Below, piece by piece: positions 33,470 through 33,538 of a stretch of 33,538 bases of DNA. A program made the position numbers and the translations under genes. The stretch's first letter is position 1. Each line of letters opens with the position of its first letter. Source of the DNA: Salinarchaeum sp. (GTDB lineage Archaea > Halobacteriota > Halobacteria > Halobacteriales > SKNY01); contig SKNY01000110.1 of the NCBI GenBank assembly GCA_007123105.1, positions 1 through 33,538 on the forward strand. The letters are read 5' to 3'. The notes below the pieces were generated by a model, which worked only from the letters and a program-made list of their open reading frames with translations, ran no database searches and had not been told where the DNA came from.

Positions 33470-33538
33470 CGTCTGCCGTCCTCGATGCCCTGTCGGAAGC
33501 TCACTAGAATCTTCCGGACGTACAGATAGGTACCGAAC
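33466..33538 (-). CDS. Possible C-terminus of a minus-strand gene running off the window
   Basis: From the window edge the minus strand reads [20 protein letters not shown] then GRR and a stop complementary to 33466-33468, which overlaps the threonine aldolase stop. The amphipathic, basic ending looks like the tail of a membrane protein. Only 23 codons are visible, so the product is unknown and the frame itself could be chance. Confidence 0.3.
   Translation of the reverse strand, partial: FGTYLYVRKILVSFRQGIEDGRR

Overview
The window is haloarchaeal chromosome (class Halobacteria). The proteins are strongly acidic. Secreted proteins carry twin-arginine plus lipobox leaders followed by Asp/Glu-rich linkers. 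Several genes have an AT-rich TATA box about 25-35 nt before the start codon and almost no leader. The single tRNA has a bulge-helix-bulge intron. I assign no genus.

Layout, left to right. (1) 1-1722: the 3' three quarters of a phosphoenolpyruvate synthase gene. (2) 1723-5652: an arylsulfotransferase-like protein, a Tat lipoprotein of unknown function and an aldo/keto reductase. The two spacers around the arylsulfotransferase-like gene hold debris: two different pieces of aldo/keto reductase C-terminus and a decayed lipoprotein leader. (3) 5803-9940: two tandem full-length family-5-like solute-binding lipoproteins (SBP1, SBP2), then a convergent DegT-type aminotransferase. (4) 11257-12456: an intron-containing tRNA-Arg(TCT) and a dead IS5-type transposase. 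(5) 12480-15046: a translationally coupled copper unit, a small SHOCT membrane protein followed by a CopB-type P1B ATPase. (6) 15405-17172: a methyltransferase, the frameshifted C-terminal half of a second methyltransferase, and a MazG-like pyrophosphohydrolase. (7) 17182-20214: an HpcH/HpaI aldolase divergent from SBP3. (8) 20394-25590: a lipid-kinase-fold/PHP pair, a metallophosphoesterase, an FAD oxidoreductase, a GYD protein and a CBS-pair protein. (9) 25599-28440: SBP4 and, directly behind its promoter, a rearranged dead copy (SBP5). (10) 28542-33469: a cytoplasmic GH39-like glycosidase, a BNR_4 beta-propeller resembling ulvan-lyase-type proteins, an M29 aminopeptidase and a threonine aldolase. 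The last bases may hold the end of another minus-strand gene.

The dominant theme is a paralogous set of about 660-residue solute-binding lipoproteins: four intact, one dead, and possibly one reduced to its leader. No permease or ATPase gene for them lies in the window. Two of the four are divergent from a metabolic enzyme (SBP1 with the aldo/keto reductase, SBP3 with the aldolase), with inverted repeats in the shared spacers. Together with the glycosidase, beta-propeller, oxidoreductase and aldolase, this suggests an accessory island for uptake and intracellular breakdown of an unknown, perhaps acidic or sulfated, carbohydrate. That reading is inference. The family identities come from visible motifs and recall, not from a database search.
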